Assembly (NCBI RefSeq): GCF_900143285.1
Contig: NZ_FRDN01000005.1
Coordinates: 343,362 to 407,361, forward strand
Direction: 5' to 3'
DNA: 64,000 nt
Origin: Desulfitobacterium chlororespirans DSM 11544
GTDB lineage: Bacteria; Bacillota; Desulfitobacteriia; Desulfitobacteriales; Desulfitobacteriaceae
The notes beneath the pieces are model-generated. The model worked only from the letters and a program-made list of their open reading frames with translations. It had not been told where the DNA came from and did no database searches. Of the stretch, positions 51,275-60,594 are shown one piece after another (within the stretch, counting starts at the first letter, position 1; the number at the start of each line of letters is the position of its first letter). The translations under genes and the position numbers were made by a program.

Positions 51275-52444
51275 ATGAAAGCAAAGACGAGCCTTTTTAT
51301 CCGTGATGGTCTGATCAAGACCATGAAGGGTCAGGAATTCATTGGCAGCATCTTGGTGGAAGGCACACAGATAAAAGCCCTTGGAGAGAATTTGGTCGTT
51401 CCTGAGGGAGCGGAGATTATTGAAGCCCATGGGAAGTTGGTTTTACCCGGCTTTATTGACGCCCATTGTCATGTGGGGCTGGGAGAGGAGATCTACCAAA
51501 ACGAAGGGGATGACCTCAACGAAATGACCGATCCGATTACCCCTGAGCTTCGGGCCATCGATGGTATCAATCCGGAGGATGAAGGTTTACGGGATGCTCG
51601 TTTGGGGGGAGTTACAGCCGTGTTCTCCACGCCGGGCAGCGGCAATGTTATTGGTGGGACAGGTGTCGTGTTGAAAACAGTGGGCAAAGTCGTGGATAAG
51701 ATGATTGTACGGGAGCCGGCAGGGCTGAAGGTGGCCTTTGGTGAGAATCCCAAAATGGTCTATGGTGGGGAACAAAAGAAAATGCCTATGACCCGTATGG
51801 CTACTGCCGCCCTGCTTCGCCAAGCGCTGGTGGATGCTGAGACCTATCTGGAAAAGTTAGAGCAAGGCATCGAGGATCCGGAAAAGGTGCCCGAGCGGGA
51901 TCTGGGAATGGAAAGCTTGATTCGTGTGATTAAACGGGAGATTCCCCTGCGGGCCCATGCCCATCGGGCTGATGATATTATGACGGCTATTCGCATTGCT
52001 AAAGAATTCAATGTGGATCTGGTTATTGAACATTGTACCGAAGGACATAAGATTGCTGAAGAGATTGCCGAATATGGATATCCTGCTGTTGTGGGCCCTT
52101 CACTGGTCAACCGTGCTAAGGTGGAATTGAAAGATAAGTCTTTTGAGACCCCCCATGTCCTGACGCAAGCAGGTGTTAAGGTGGCTATTATTACAGACCA
52201 TCCGGTGACTCCGATTGAACAGCTGCCCCTTTGCGCAGCGCTGGTGGCACGGGCCGGAATGGATGAAGAAGAGGCTTTAAAGGCCATTACAATTAACCCG
52301 GCGGAAATTATGGGTGTGGATCATCGCTTAGGGTCCTTGGAAGTGGGTAAAGATGCGGATATCGTCATTTGGAGTGAGCATCCTTTTGTGTTGAAGTCAC
52401 GCCCGGAGACGGTGATTATCAACGGCAAAGTCATCACGGATTAG
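51275..52444 (+). CDS. Amidohydrolase of the imidazolonepropionase-like group
   Basis: The 389-residue TIM-barrel metal hydrolase has the HxH motif in LPGFIDAHCHVGLG, later metal/catalytic histidines in RAHAHRADD and IEHCTEGHK, and Asp in ITDHPVTPI; a C-terminal beta-sandwich strand closes the fold (LGSLEVGKDADIVIWS). It likely hydrolyses a cyclic amide or a dipeptide-like substrate; the exact one is unknown. ATG 51275 follows CGGAGG. It lies 52 nt after tex. Confidence 0.88.
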   Translation: MKAKTSLFIRDGLIKTMKGQEFIGSILVEGTQIKALGENLVVPEGAEIIEAHGKLVLPGFIDAHCHVGLGEEIYQNEGDDLNEMTDPITPELRAIDGINPEDEGLRDARLGGVTAVFSTPGSGNVIGGTGVVLKTVGKVVDKMIVREPAGLKVAFGENPKMVYGGEQKKMPMTRMATAALLRQALVDAETYLEKLEQGIEDPEKVPERDLGMESLIRVIKREIPLRAHAHRADDIMTAIRIAKEFNVDLVIEHCTEGHKIAEEIAEYGYPAVVGPSLVNRAKVELKDKSFETPHVLTQAGVKVAIITDHPVTPIEQLPLCAALVARAGMDEEEALKAITINPAEIMGVDHRLGSLEVGKDADIVIWSEHPFVLKSRPETVIINGKVITD

Positions 52445-52550
52445 CTTTCCGAATGTTTGAGAAAAGGCCGGAAACTTTGGGAAATAAGGATACTTAAATA
52501 GACATTATAGTGTAGAATTTAGAACAAATGATTAAAGGAAGGGCGTCAGG

Positions 52551-53054
52551 ATGGAGCTGGAAGTTCAAAGCTTAAGTGCAGATTATACCCATGCCTTAGG
52601 ATACAATTTAGGAAAAGTGCTTCGCGGTGGAGATGTGGTATGCCTTTCCGGCGATTTGGGGGCGGGAAAAACTGCCTTAGCGAAAGGAATTGGGGAAGCC
52701 CTGGCTGTACAGGAACCCATGACCAGCCCAACCTTTACCTTTCAGATTGAGTATTCAGGGATTGCTCAGGACAATCCGGTGCGGCTAATCCATATGGATT
52801 TATATCGTTTGCGCTATCCGGAAGAGGTAGAGATAATCGGGGTCGAAGATGCTTTTCAAGAGGATGCTATTTGCTTGATTGAGTGGCCGGGAATTGCGGA
52901 GGATATCCTGCCCGATGATTCATTAGCAATCCGGATTGAAGGATCAGGTGAAGAGCCGCGCTTAATCGGCTTCTCTTCTCAAGCGGAAGTCTGGGCAGAA
53001 CGGCTCAAAGATATGATCACAGAAAAAAGTCTTGTTAATCCTTTCGAATACTAG
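52551..53054 (+). CDS. tsaE: tRNA t6A biosynthesis ATPase TsaE
   Basis: The 167-residue P-loop protein (LSGDLGAGKTALAKGIG) works with TsaB and TsaD in threonylcarbamoylation of A37 of ANN-decoding tRNAs. The TSPTFTFQIEY and HMDLYRL segments are typical. It opens the tsaE-tsaB-rimI-tsaD operon, with an 8-nt gap to tsaB. Confidence 0.94.
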   Translation: MELEVQSLSADYTHALGYNLGKVLRGGDVVCLSGDLGAGKTALAKGIGEALAVQEPMTSPTFTFQIEYSGIAQDNPVRLIHMDLYRLRYPEEVEIIGVEDAFQEDAICLIEWPGIAEDILPDDSLAIRIEGSGEEPRLIGFSSQAEVWAERLKDMITEKSLVNPFEY

Positions 53055-53062
53055 GAGGAGCG

Positions 53063-53779
53063 ATGAAGTATCTCACCATCGATACGACCACCAAAGTCAC
53101 AGCTTTAGCTCTGGCGGATGACGGGCAGCTGGTGGCGGAGGGTTTTTTGCATACATCCAAAACCCATTCGGAGAGGTTGATTCCTGTACTGGATCAAGTC
53201 CTGGAGGCATCGGCCTGGAACCTCCAGGATCTTGATTTTATTGGTGTGGTGCGGGGACCGGGTTCTTTCACAGGAATCCGTATTGGGATTGCCACAGCTC
53301 AGGGGTTGGCGCAAGTGCTTAAACTTCCTTTAATAGGTGTGCTTTCCTTGGATTCCTTGGCTTGGGCCGGGCATAGCCGGACGGAAGAGATTGTACCGAT
53401 TCTTGATGCCCGCAAGAATGAATGGTATACAGCCCAGTACCAATGGTCGGAAAGGGAGGAAATCCCCATACGAAGCCGAGAGCCTTTCGCAGTAGAGCCG
53501 GCACTTTGGCTTAAGGAATTGGCGGAACAAGGCAAGCCCATTGTTTTTGTTGGGGACGCTGTTTCCCGTTATCAAGAGAAGATCAAGGCTATCTTGGGGG
53601 ATAAGGCTGTGCTTCTCCCGGATTATTTAGCTTTGCCGCGAGGAGCATATACTGTCCGGTGTGTCTGGAATGAATGGCAGAAGGGAACCCAGGAAAAGCT
53701 TGTGGAACCGTATTATATTCGATTATCGGAAGCTGAGACCAATTGGGCTAAGAAAGAGGAGGCGCAAAAGGGGAAATGA
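53063..53779 (+). CDS. tsaB: tRNA t6A biosynthesis protein TsaB
   Basis: The 238-residue ASKHA-fold partner of TsaD has an N-terminal YLTIDTTTKVTALAL and GPGSFTGIRIGIATAQGLA. It lacks catalytic metal residues and acts as a scaffold. AGGAGG is just before the ATG. The stop overlaps the rimI start. Confidence 0.94.
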   Translation: MKYLTIDTTTKVTALALADDGQLVAEGFLHTSKTHSERLIPVLDQVLEASAWNLQDLDFIGVVRGPGSFTGIRIGIATAQGLAQVLKLPLIGVLSLDSLAWAGHSRTEEIVPILDARKNEWYTAQYQWSEREEIPIRSREPFAVEPALWLKELAEQGKPIVFVGDAVSRYQEKIKAILGDKAVLLPDYLALPRGAYTVRCVWNEWQKGTQEKLVEPYYIRLSEAETNWAKKEEAQKGK

Positions 53780-54222
53780 TGATTCGCCTCATGCAAGAGA
53801 GTGATTTATCCACAATTCTGGAGATAGAGCATGCCTGCTTTCCGGCACCTTGGGCTCCCCAGTCTTTTGTCAGCGAATTGAGAGATAATGAGTATGCGCG
53901 GTACTTTTGCCTGGAACACGAGGGCAGTATCATTGGCTATATGGGACTCTGGTTTATCCTTGAGGAAGGACATATTACCAATGTGGCTGTAGCGCCGGGG
54001 TATCAGGGGATGGGCGGTGGAGAGTTTCTGATGCGCTCTGTGATCGATTTGATGGTTAAGGAAGGTATGGAACGTATGACCCTTGAGGTACGAGCTTCCA
54101 ATACCTCCGCCCAAAGATTGTACGAACGCCTTGGTTTTGTGACAGCGGGAGTTCGTAAAGGCTATTATTCAGATAATCGTGAAGATGCCCTCATTATGTG
54201 GCTTGATATAGGCAAAGAGTAG
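53776..54222 (+). CDS. rimI: Ribosomal-protein-S18 alanine N-acetyltransferase
   Basis: The 148-residue GNAT enzyme has the N-terminal IRLMQESDLSTILEIE, the acetyl-CoA loop VAPGYQGMGGGEFLMRS (Gly-rich, slightly altered from the usual Q-x-x-G-x-G) and the NTSAQRLYERLGF motif. It acetylates the N-terminus of S18 in E. coli. It overlaps tsaB by ATGA, the usual context. Confidence 0.9.
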   Translation: MMIRLMQESDLSTILEIEHACFPAPWAPQSFVSELRDNEYARYFCLEHEGSIIGYMGLWFILEEGHITNVAVAPGYQGMGGGEFLMRSVIDLMVKEGMERMTLEVRASNTSAQRLYERLGFVTAGVRKGYYSDNREDALIMWLDIGKE

Positions 54223-54251
54223 AGAAGCAGGCTGATATCAGGAGGTTGCCG

Positions 54252-55271
54252 GTGAACAACAAAGATATTAACATACTTGGAATTGAGACAAGCTGTGACG
54301 AGACCTCAGCTGCTGTGCTTCGCAATGGCTGTGATCTGCTCAGTCATGTTATTTCATCACAGATTAAGACCCATCAAAAATACGGTGGAGTTGTGCCGGA
54401 AGTGGCCTCTCGGGAGCATATCCTGCATTTGCAAAGTGTTGTGGAGCAGGCTTTGCAAGAGGCAAAGATGGGGTTTGGCGATTTGGCGGGAATTGCCGTA
54501 ACCTATGGACCGGGGCTTGTGGGCTCCCTCCTGGTAGGGGTGGCAGGAGCAAAGGCTATGGCTTATGCGGCAGGGGTTCCCTTGCTGGGAGTTAACCATT
54601 TGGAAGGACATATCTACGCGAACTTTCTTCATAATCCGGATCTGGAGTTTCCTTTGCTGGCTCTCCTTGTCTCGGGAGGGCATTCCCATTTGGTCTATTT
54701 TGAAGGACATGGAAAATACCGGGTTCTTGGGCAGACTCGGGATGATGCTGCCGGAGAGGCTTTGGATAAGGTGGCCCGGACTTTAGGGCTGGGTTATCCG
54801 GGTGGACCATATATTCAAAAAGTTGCTTTGGAAGGGAATCCACATGCCTACGAATTTCCCAGGGCTATGCTTGAGCCCGGCAGTCTGGATTTCAGCTTCA
54901 GCGGCGTGAAGTCGGCCGTGCTCAATACCTTAAATTCGGCACGAATGAAGGGTGAGACTGTAAATGTTGCTGATGTGGCGGCTTCTTTTCAGGAGGCCAT
55001 CGTCGATGTTTTAGTGCGTAAGACGTTGCTGGCCTTGGCTAAGACAAAAGCCCCCGCGCTAGTTCTGGCCGGGGGAGTGGCGGCCAATACTCTACTGAGG
55101 GAACGCCTCGCTGAGGCAACTCAAAAAAGAAGAATTGCTTTTAGTTACCCACCCTCAATCCTCTGTACGGATAATGGGGCCATGATCGCGACTGCCGGAT
55201 ATTACCGTTATTTGGCTAAGGATTATGCGCCTTGGAATTTGAATGCTATACCGGGACTGAATTTGACTTAA
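54252..55271 (+). CDS. tsaD: tRNA N6-adenosine threonylcarbamoyltransferase TsaD
   Basis: The 339-residue metalloenzyme transfers threonylcarbamoyl to A37 of tRNA. It has ILGIETSCDETSAA at the N-terminus, the metal-binding H-x3-H motif (HLEGHIYA; upstream VPEVASREHILHL), and DGRG-like GGVAANTLLRERL. The start is GTG 54252, six bases after AGGAGG; TTG 54246 abuts the site. A terminator follows. Confidence 0.95.
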   Translation: MNNKDINILGIETSCDETSAAVLRNGCDLLSHVISSQIKTHQKYGGVVPEVASREHILHLQSVVEQALQEAKMGFGDLAGIAVTYGPGLVGSLLVGVAGAKAMAYAAGVPLLGVNHLEGHIYANFLHNPDLEFPLLALLVSGGHSHLVYFEGHGKYRVLGQTRDDAAGEALDKVARTLGLGYPGGPYIQKVALEGNPHAYEFPRAMLEPGSLDFSFSGVKSAVLNTLNSARMKGETVNVADVAASFQEAIVDVLVRKTLLALAKTKAPALVLAGGVAANTLLRERLAEATQKRRIAFSYPPSILCTDNGAMIATAGYYRYLAKDYAPWNLNAIPGLNLT

Positions 55272-55281
55272 AGAATTGAAG

Positions 55282-55320
55282 AGAATTGGTATGCTGATGC
55301 ATATCAATTCTTTTATTTTA
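55282..55320 (+). terminator. Terminator after tsaD
   Basis: AGAATTGGTATGC with GCATATCAATTC, then TTTTATTTTA. The rest of the 55272-55643 gap is AT-rich and holds no feature I can name. Confidence 0.8.
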
Positions 55321-55643
55321 TTCAGCGATTTTTATGTGATAAGTAAAAGCTGTAGACTAAGCTATCCATAGGGAGTCTGGGATATTAAGACTTTCTAATT
55401 AACAGAATAAATTAGGCCTTATTTTAGATTGATTATAGACATTTTGTCTTGAATATGGTAGTTTTTATAATATAGATATTAATATCGCCTGTTATCTGCA
55501 AATATTGCTTGTTATCTCTGTTTTAATTGGGGTTGATTTTTATAGGACGCTCTTTGATTCCTAATGTACTTCAGCCACAATTTTTTGTATTACTTTGCCG
55601 GCCATTTCAAAAGTAAATATATCGAGGAGGTTTGTCAGGAATA

Positions 55644-55949
55644 ATGGAAGATTATAAGCTGATTGTTACCATTGTGAATAAGGGCAAGGGGGAAAAGGTA
55701 GTAGAGATAACTCACTGTGCCGGTGCTGAAGGGGGAACTGTCCTAGCCGGACGAGGAACTGCCGTGAAGCTGTTATTGGGAATTAGTATAGAGCCGGAAA
55801 AAGAAATCGTTTTGACCTTGATTAAGAAAGACAAAGCCCAGGCAGTATTGGATGCCATCGTTGAAAAAATGGAGTTGCAGGAACCTAATAGAGGGATTGC
55901 TTTTATGTTTTCCCTTGATCAAGTAGCAGGTATCAGTAAAAGCTATTGA
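55644..55949 (+). CDS. PII-like (GlnB-fold) regulatory protein
   Basis: The 101-residue protein has the PII fold pattern: an N-terminal beta strand (KLIVTIVNKGKGEKVVEIT), a T-loop with GAEGGTVLAGRG, then EKEIVLTLIKKDKAQAVLDAIVEKM and a C-terminal strand. The classical uridylylation Tyr51 region is replaced, and the T-loop is Gly-rich. Its neighbour, an ArsB/NhaD-type ion transporter, suggests transporter control as for other PII-like proteins. ATG 55644 is chosen because TTG 55632 abuts the AGGAGG. Confidence 0.75.
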   Translation: MEDYKLIVTIVNKGKGEKVVEITHCAGAEGGTVLAGRGTAVKLLLGISIEPEKEIVLTLIKKDKAQAVLDAIVEKMELQEPNRGIAFMFSLDQVAGISKSY

Positions 55950-56167
55950 AATTATTGGGTGCAGTAACAGGACAATTCGCAGTAGTCACAATAAATGAGG
56001 AAGATGCCGGAGAGTGGCTTCCACAGACTGAGATCTGCGAAAAGCCCTCGGGGGATCTTCTTTTATTTTGGGCAAAAGTATTTCCGCAGTGCCAGTTTAA
56101 ACAATTCAAATAATTATGAGGGGGGATCCGGAAAAGTACAAAGAAATTAAAGGAGATGATGTAAATA

Positions 56168-57496
56168 GTGGTGGAAATAGTAGGGAACGTTGAAAGTAAA
56201 CAAGTTATTATAGCTATAGTGATTTTTCTCACGAGTTATGCCGTTATCGTATCGGAAAAAATCAATCGCTCCATTATTGCTCTGTGTGGGGCGCTTCTCA
56301 TGGTGATATTCGGTATCGTGGACTTGCATGATGCCTATACTGAGCATATTCATTGGGCTACGATCTTCCTGCTTCTCGGCATGATGATCTTGGTTGGTAT
56401 TACTAACAAAAGCGGAATATTTCAATATATTGCCGTAAAAACAGCGCAAAGTGCCAATGGGGATCCGGTGAAAATATTAGTAAGGCTTGCCTTGCTGACT
56501 GCCGTCGGCTCAGCTTTTATTGATAATGTAACCACGGTTCTTTTAATAACTCCAATTACCATTGCCATTGCCCGTATTCTTCATATTAGCTCCTTCCCTT
56601 TTCTCATAACGGAAATATTGGTATGCAATATTGGCGGAGCAGCCACTTTGGTGGGAGACCCACCCAATATCATGATTGGTGTGGCAGCCGATATTTCCTT
56701 TAATGATTTTCTCCTTCATATTACGCCAATAATTGTTATCATCATGCTTATAACAGTTGCTTATTTAAAGTACTTTTTTGGCAAACAGCTTCATGTTCAG
56801 GAGCAATATGTTCGGCAGTTGATGGACATTGATGCCCGGGAATATATTCGGGACACGACCTTGGCTAAGAAATCCCTTTTTGTTTTTGCGCTTACTTTGC
56901 TGGGCTTTGTATTGCACCAGTTTCTGCATTTGGAACCCGCTGTGGTTGCTCTATCCGGCGCCACTCTTTTAATGCTGATCGGTGTCAAGGACAGCGAGCT
57001 GGAAGAAGTCTTTCATTCGGTGGAATGGGTGACGATCTTTTTCTTTGCCGGTTTGTTTGTACTGGTAGGCGGTTTAGTTGAGGTAGGGGTTATCAGCAGG
57101 GCCGCGGCCTGGATGATAGAGGTTACCGGAGGCGATATGGTCTTTACTTCCCTGGTCCTCCTATGGGGAGCCGGTTTTGCCTCTGCCTTTGTTGATAATA
57201 TCCCTTTGGTAGCCACCATGATTCCCATGATTCAGGATATGAGCATTCAGTTGGCGTTACCACAGGTGGAAACGGCTACCCTTTGGTGGTCACTCGCCCT
57301 GGGTGCCTGCTTAGGCGGCAACGGAACCTTGATTGCCTCTTCTGCCAATTTGGTTGTAGCATCAATCGCAGTTCGGGAAGGGGAACCTATCTCATTTACG
57401 GACTTTCTTAAGGTCAGTATTCCGGTGACTCTGATCTCGCTGGCGCTGGCGTCTGTGTATGTGTACGTGGTGTTTGTTAAGCTGGGCTTTGCCTAA
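56168..57496 (+). CDS. ArsB/NhaD-superfamily ion transporter
   Basis: The 442-residue protein has about 11 membrane helices in two repeats, with the superfamily signature NIGGAATLVGDPPNIMIG and the repeated SAFIDNVTTVLLITPI / SAFVDNIPLVATMIPMI segments. The Asp-containing FIDN/FVDN pairs mark the ion-binding centre of the NhaD/CitM/ArsB group. It probably exchanges an anion or sodium for protons. A PII-like gene is 218 nt upstream. The GTG start has a GGAG site at 12 nt. Substrate unknown. Confidence 0.85.
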   Translation: MVEIVGNVESKQVIIAIVIFLTSYAVIVSEKINRSIIALCGALLMVIFGIVDLHDAYTEHIHWATIFLLLGMMILVGITNKSGIFQYIAVKTAQSANGDPVKILVRLALLTAVGSAFIDNVTTVLLITPITIAIARILHISSFPFLITEILVCNIGGAATLVGDPPNIMIGVAADISFNDFLLHITPIIVIIMLITVAYLKYFFGKQLHVQEQYVRQLMDIDAREYIRDTTLAKKSLFVFALTLLGFVLHQFLHLEPAVVALSGATLLMLIGVKDSELEEVFHSVEWVTIFFFAGLFVLVGGLVEVGVISRAAAWMIEVTGGDMVFTSLVLLWGAGFASAFVDNIPLVATMIPMIQDMSIQLALPQVETATLWWSLALGACLGGNGTLIASSANLVVASIAVREGEPISFTDFLKVSIPVTLISLALASVYVYVVFVKLGFA

Positions 57497-57542
57497 CGAT
57501 AGATCCTAATCAAGAAAATCGTTTAAGTGATGTCAATACCTT

Positions 57543-57582
57543 AACCCCCCGTGTTTTCGAACAAACACGGGGGGTTATTTGT
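57543..57582 (+). terminator. Strong terminator after the ion transporter
   Basis: 14-bp perfect stem AACCCCCCGTGTTT / AAACACGGGGGGTT, then ATTTG. Confidence 0.88.
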
Positions 57583-58125
57583 AATGGCGATTCGGCATTA
57601 AGGGTTTAAGGTCTCATTTGGGACACATTAAACGGATTTGTTCTATGTTATAGTTTCCTACTTGATGTTGATAAGCCTTTTAGTTACCTATGTTTTCGAT
57701 AAGGTTTTCAGGTCAATTGGGCTAATTTAAAATCGGGCTATTGTATTGAAATATGGGTTATACACATAAAAACAGGGATAAAATCAGTTTTGCCAATCAG
57801 GTGAAATAAGTCACTAATTGCCCGGATGGACTAATAGTACAGAAACAAATAATAATTTCGTATGTATTATTCGGTACATTCATCTGACAGATTTAATTTT
57901 ATATTGGATACATAGAAAGTTTTCTGAATATTGCTGTCTGGAGAAAGGAGGGTTCTATTCGGCATTAAGTGCAGCTTAAAGGAGTTTTATAAAGCATACT
58001 GAAATTGGAAAGAAAGAAGGGGATAGTGAGGATTTGAAAGATGTGAAAAAGGTTATAAGCATACCCGGTTTTGCAGTAAATATTTTGACGAAAATATGAA
58101 CTATAAAATTGCTGAGGTGATGAAC
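57583..58125 (+). promoter_or_regulatory. 540-bp intergenic region upstream of the catabolic module
   Basis: No supported gene beyond a possible 21-codon reading frame (58034-58099: TTG start after GAGG, stop overlapping ATG 58096). A Crp-like half-palindrome GTGA-N6-TCAC lies at 57801-57814, a plausible site for the Crp/Fnr regulator encoded at 63190. The 13-nt word ATTCGGCATTAAG occurs twice (57590 and 57957). No clear promoter was found by eye. Confidence 0.4.
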
Positions 58126-59070
58126 TTGAAAGTAGCAGTTATTGGTGCGGGAGCTATGGGTAGTTTATTTGGCGGGTCCTTGGCTAGTGTTGTGGATGAA
58201 GTATGCCTTTATAGTACAAATACTGCTTATGTAGAAGCTGTAAATAAGAATGGCCTTATTATGACTCAGGGTGATTTGAAAAATGTGGTAAAGGCCAGAG
58301 CTACCAACAATCCAAAGGAAATCGGGGAAGCTGATGTTGCCATAATCTACGTCAAATACTCAGGAACCCGCAAAGCCATTCAAGATGCAATGGTCAGTTG
58401 TATTGGCAAAAAAACCTTGGTGGTCACCCTGCAAAATGGGATCGGCAATGTAGACATCATTAAAGAATATGTTCCCGAAGGACAAATTGTTTATGGATTC
58501 AGTACCTTTACAAGTGATGTTAAAGGCCCCGGGCACATTGAAATGACCACATCAGGTAAAGTGGAAACTTGTATGTGGCCATTAGATGGTGTGGTTTCAC
58601 CAAAATTGGCAAGACTAGAAAACCTGATGAATCAGGTGAACCTCATGGCCAAAATTGCACCCGATGTGGAAGAACGCATCTGGCGTAAGCTATTGGTTAA
58701 TGCCTGTGAGAACACACTTTGCGCGATATTAAAAGTCAATGTTACAGACTTAATGATCAATACACCGGAATCCTTTGAAATTGCCAAACAGGTTATCTTT
58801 GAGGTCTCGGATGTAGCGCGGGCTAAAGGACTAAACATCAGCAGAGATGCAGCGCTTAGGCATGTGATGAATGTAACTTGTGCTGTTCCGGGACATGTGC
58901 CGTCGATGGTCTTTGATGTCTTGAAAAAGAAAAAAACCGAGATAGGCAGCATCAACGAGGCAATTGTTAAAGAAGGAAAACGCCTTGGAGTTCCAACGCC
59001 AATGGTAGAAACCATCGCACTCTTAATACGGGCCATCGAAGCAAATTACGAGCGAACCGTTAATCATTAA
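58126..59070 (+). CDS. Ketopantoate-reductase-family (PanE/ApbA) oxidoreductase
   Basis: The 314-residue NADP-dependent oxidoreductase has the N-terminal VAVIGAGAMGSLFGG and typical catalytic Lys and Asn/Glu regions (ERIWRKLLVNACENTLCA; EIGSINEAIVKEGKRLGVPTPM). It may be a true ketopantoate reductase or, from the context of a transporter and two hydrolase-fold proteins, a related 2-oxoacid reductase. Start TTG 58126 is six bases after GAGGTG and gives the family-typical N-terminus; ATG 58120 and ATG 58096 are weaker alternatives. Confidence 0.82.
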   Translation: MKVAVIGAGAMGSLFGGSLASVVDEVCLYSTNTAYVEAVNKNGLIMTQGDLKNVVKARATNNPKEIGEADVAIIYVKYSGTRKAIQDAMVSCIGKKTLVVTLQNGIGNVDIIKEYVPEGQIVYGFSTFTSDVKGPGHIEMTTSGKVETCMWPLDGVVSPKLARLENLMNQVNLMAKIAPDVEERIWRKLLVNACENTLCAILKVNVTDLMINTPESFEIAKQVIFEVSDVARAKGLNISRDAALRHVMNVTCAVPGHVPSMVFDVLKKKKTEIGSINEAIVKEGKRLGVPTPMVETIALLIRAIEANYERTVNH

Positions 59071-59099
59071 TGAATTTAGCGAGAGTGGAGGTAAGAACA

Positions 59100-60476
59100 G
59101 TGAGCGATACAACTGTTAGTAAAACCCTTGAGAATGGTGCTGCACGTCGGGTTAATGTTAATAAGGTCATCGACGAGGGCAAATTTAATAAGTTTTTCTT
59201 TGGGGTATTTATCCTCTTGTTATTAGCCCTTATATTTGATGGCTATGACATGGGTGTTTATGGAGTTACATTAACAAGCATCATGGCAGATATGGGGATT
59301 AGCCCTACTCAAACCGGCCTCTTAGCCAGTGCCGGGATGTATGGCATGATGTTTGGTGCGCTTTTCTTTGGTATGCTCTCCGATGTTATCGGTCGGAAGA
59401 AAGTTATCATTATCGGGATCTTCATCTACTCCATTTTTAACGCCCTTGTTGCTTTAATCAGCAGCTATCATCTTTTTGTCGTTGTTCGTTTTATTGCCGG
59501 TATGGGCATGGGCGCTATTACACCGGTGGTTATTAGCCTTTTGTCTGAGTATACTCCAAGAGCTAACCGCACCTTACTCCTCACTATGGTTATGATTGGC
59601 ATTCCTCTTGGTCAGTTGTTTTCTTCCTTAGCAGGGGTTGCTTTTCTTGAACCCCTCGGCTGGAAGGCGCTTTATCTTTTCACTCTTGTTGCTTTAGTGG
59701 TAGTTGCTTTCGTTGTCAGCCATGTCCCTGACTCAATGAAATTCTATGTTCCCAGAGGGGAGTCCAAGACAATCAAAAAAGTACTGGGCAAAGCCAATCC
59801 GGACTTCAAACAAGTTGAAAACGATATTTATGAAATCAGTCAAACCAATACCCAAAAGGTTTCGATCACAAATTTATTTAAAGATGGTTATGCTGGAAAT
59901 ACGATCTTCATATGGATTACTTTCTTTTGCAACCTTTACCTCTTCTTTGGTGTATCCACGTGGCTGCCTAAATTAATGACTATGCTGGGTTATCCTCTAA
60001 AGTCCAGTGTTGTTTTCTTAGCTGTATTCCTTCTGGGTGGAGTATTGACAACTCCTATCGTTGGACGACTTGGCGATAAATATGGCTACAGAAAAGTAAT
60101 GCCGCCTCTTTACCTCCTATGCGCGATTACGATCAGCCTTCTCAGTTTTCAGTTGCCTATGATTGTGTTTTATATTGTGCTTTTTTTAGCCGGCTGTGGA
60201 GTTACTCTTATTCAGAGCATTACCTTAGCAACTGTTCCAGATTTCTATCCTCTCGCTATCCGTGGTACAGCAATGGGCTGGGGGTCTGCAGTATCCCGTT
60301 TAGGAAGTGCCGTAGCACCTACAGTTGTGGGAGTGCAGCTCAGTGCCAATGTCCCTGTGAATGTCGTATTCTTGACTTTCATCATCCCTGCAGTGGTTGG
60401 TTGTATTGCCATCCTGATGACCAAGCCAAATGCTGAGATGATCAAGTCGAATCCCAGTATTATATCTAAGGCCTAA
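59100..60476 (+). CDS. MFS importer of the aromatic acid:H+ symporter group
   Basis: The 458-residue protein has 12 membrane helices. The AAHS signature DGYDMGVYGVTL in helix 1, GMLSDVIGRKKVIIIG in the loop after helix 2 and a central LGDKYGYRKVM loop fit the BenK/PcaK group. These take up benzoate-like or other organic acids with protons. Start GTG 59100 lies nine bases after GGAGG; the upstream ATG 59070 lacks a site. It lies between a reductase and two M24-fold genes. Confidence 0.88.
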   Translation: MSDTTVSKTLENGAARRVNVNKVIDEGKFNKFFFGVFILLLLALIFDGYDMGVYGVTLTSIMADMGISPTQTGLLASAGMYGMMFGALFFGMLSDVIGRKKVIIIGIFIYSIFNALVALISSYHLFVVVRFIAGMGMGAITPVVISLLSEYTPRANRTLLLTMVMIGIPLGQLFSSLAGVAFLEPLGWKALYLFTLVALVVVAFVVSHVPDSMKFYVPRGESKTIKKVLGKANPDFKQVENDIYEISQTNTQKVSITNLFKDGYAGNTIFIWITFFCNLYLFFGVSTWLPKLMTMLGYPLKSSVVFLAVFLLGGVLTTPIVGRLGDKYGYRKVMPPLYLLCAITISLLSFQLPMIVFYIVLFLAGCGVTLIQSITLATVPDFYPLAIRGTAMGWGSAVSRLGSAVAPTVVGVQLSANVPVNVVFLTFIIPAVVGCIAILMTKPNAEMIKSNPSIISKA

Positions 60477-60594
60477 ATTTGTCTTTAGCCACTAATTTCG
60501 GGCTCATTGTATCTTTCGGAACATTGCTTCACAAGTAGTTAATCTACAATAGAGTCAGGGAATATCATAACCCAAAAAAGAAGGAGGAAGAATC

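Noticed and set aside
57590-57969. 13-nt repeat ATTCGGCATTAAG as insertion or attachment-site remnant
   Set aside because: Too short, with no integrase or inverted ends nearby; recorded only as a detail of the intergenic region.
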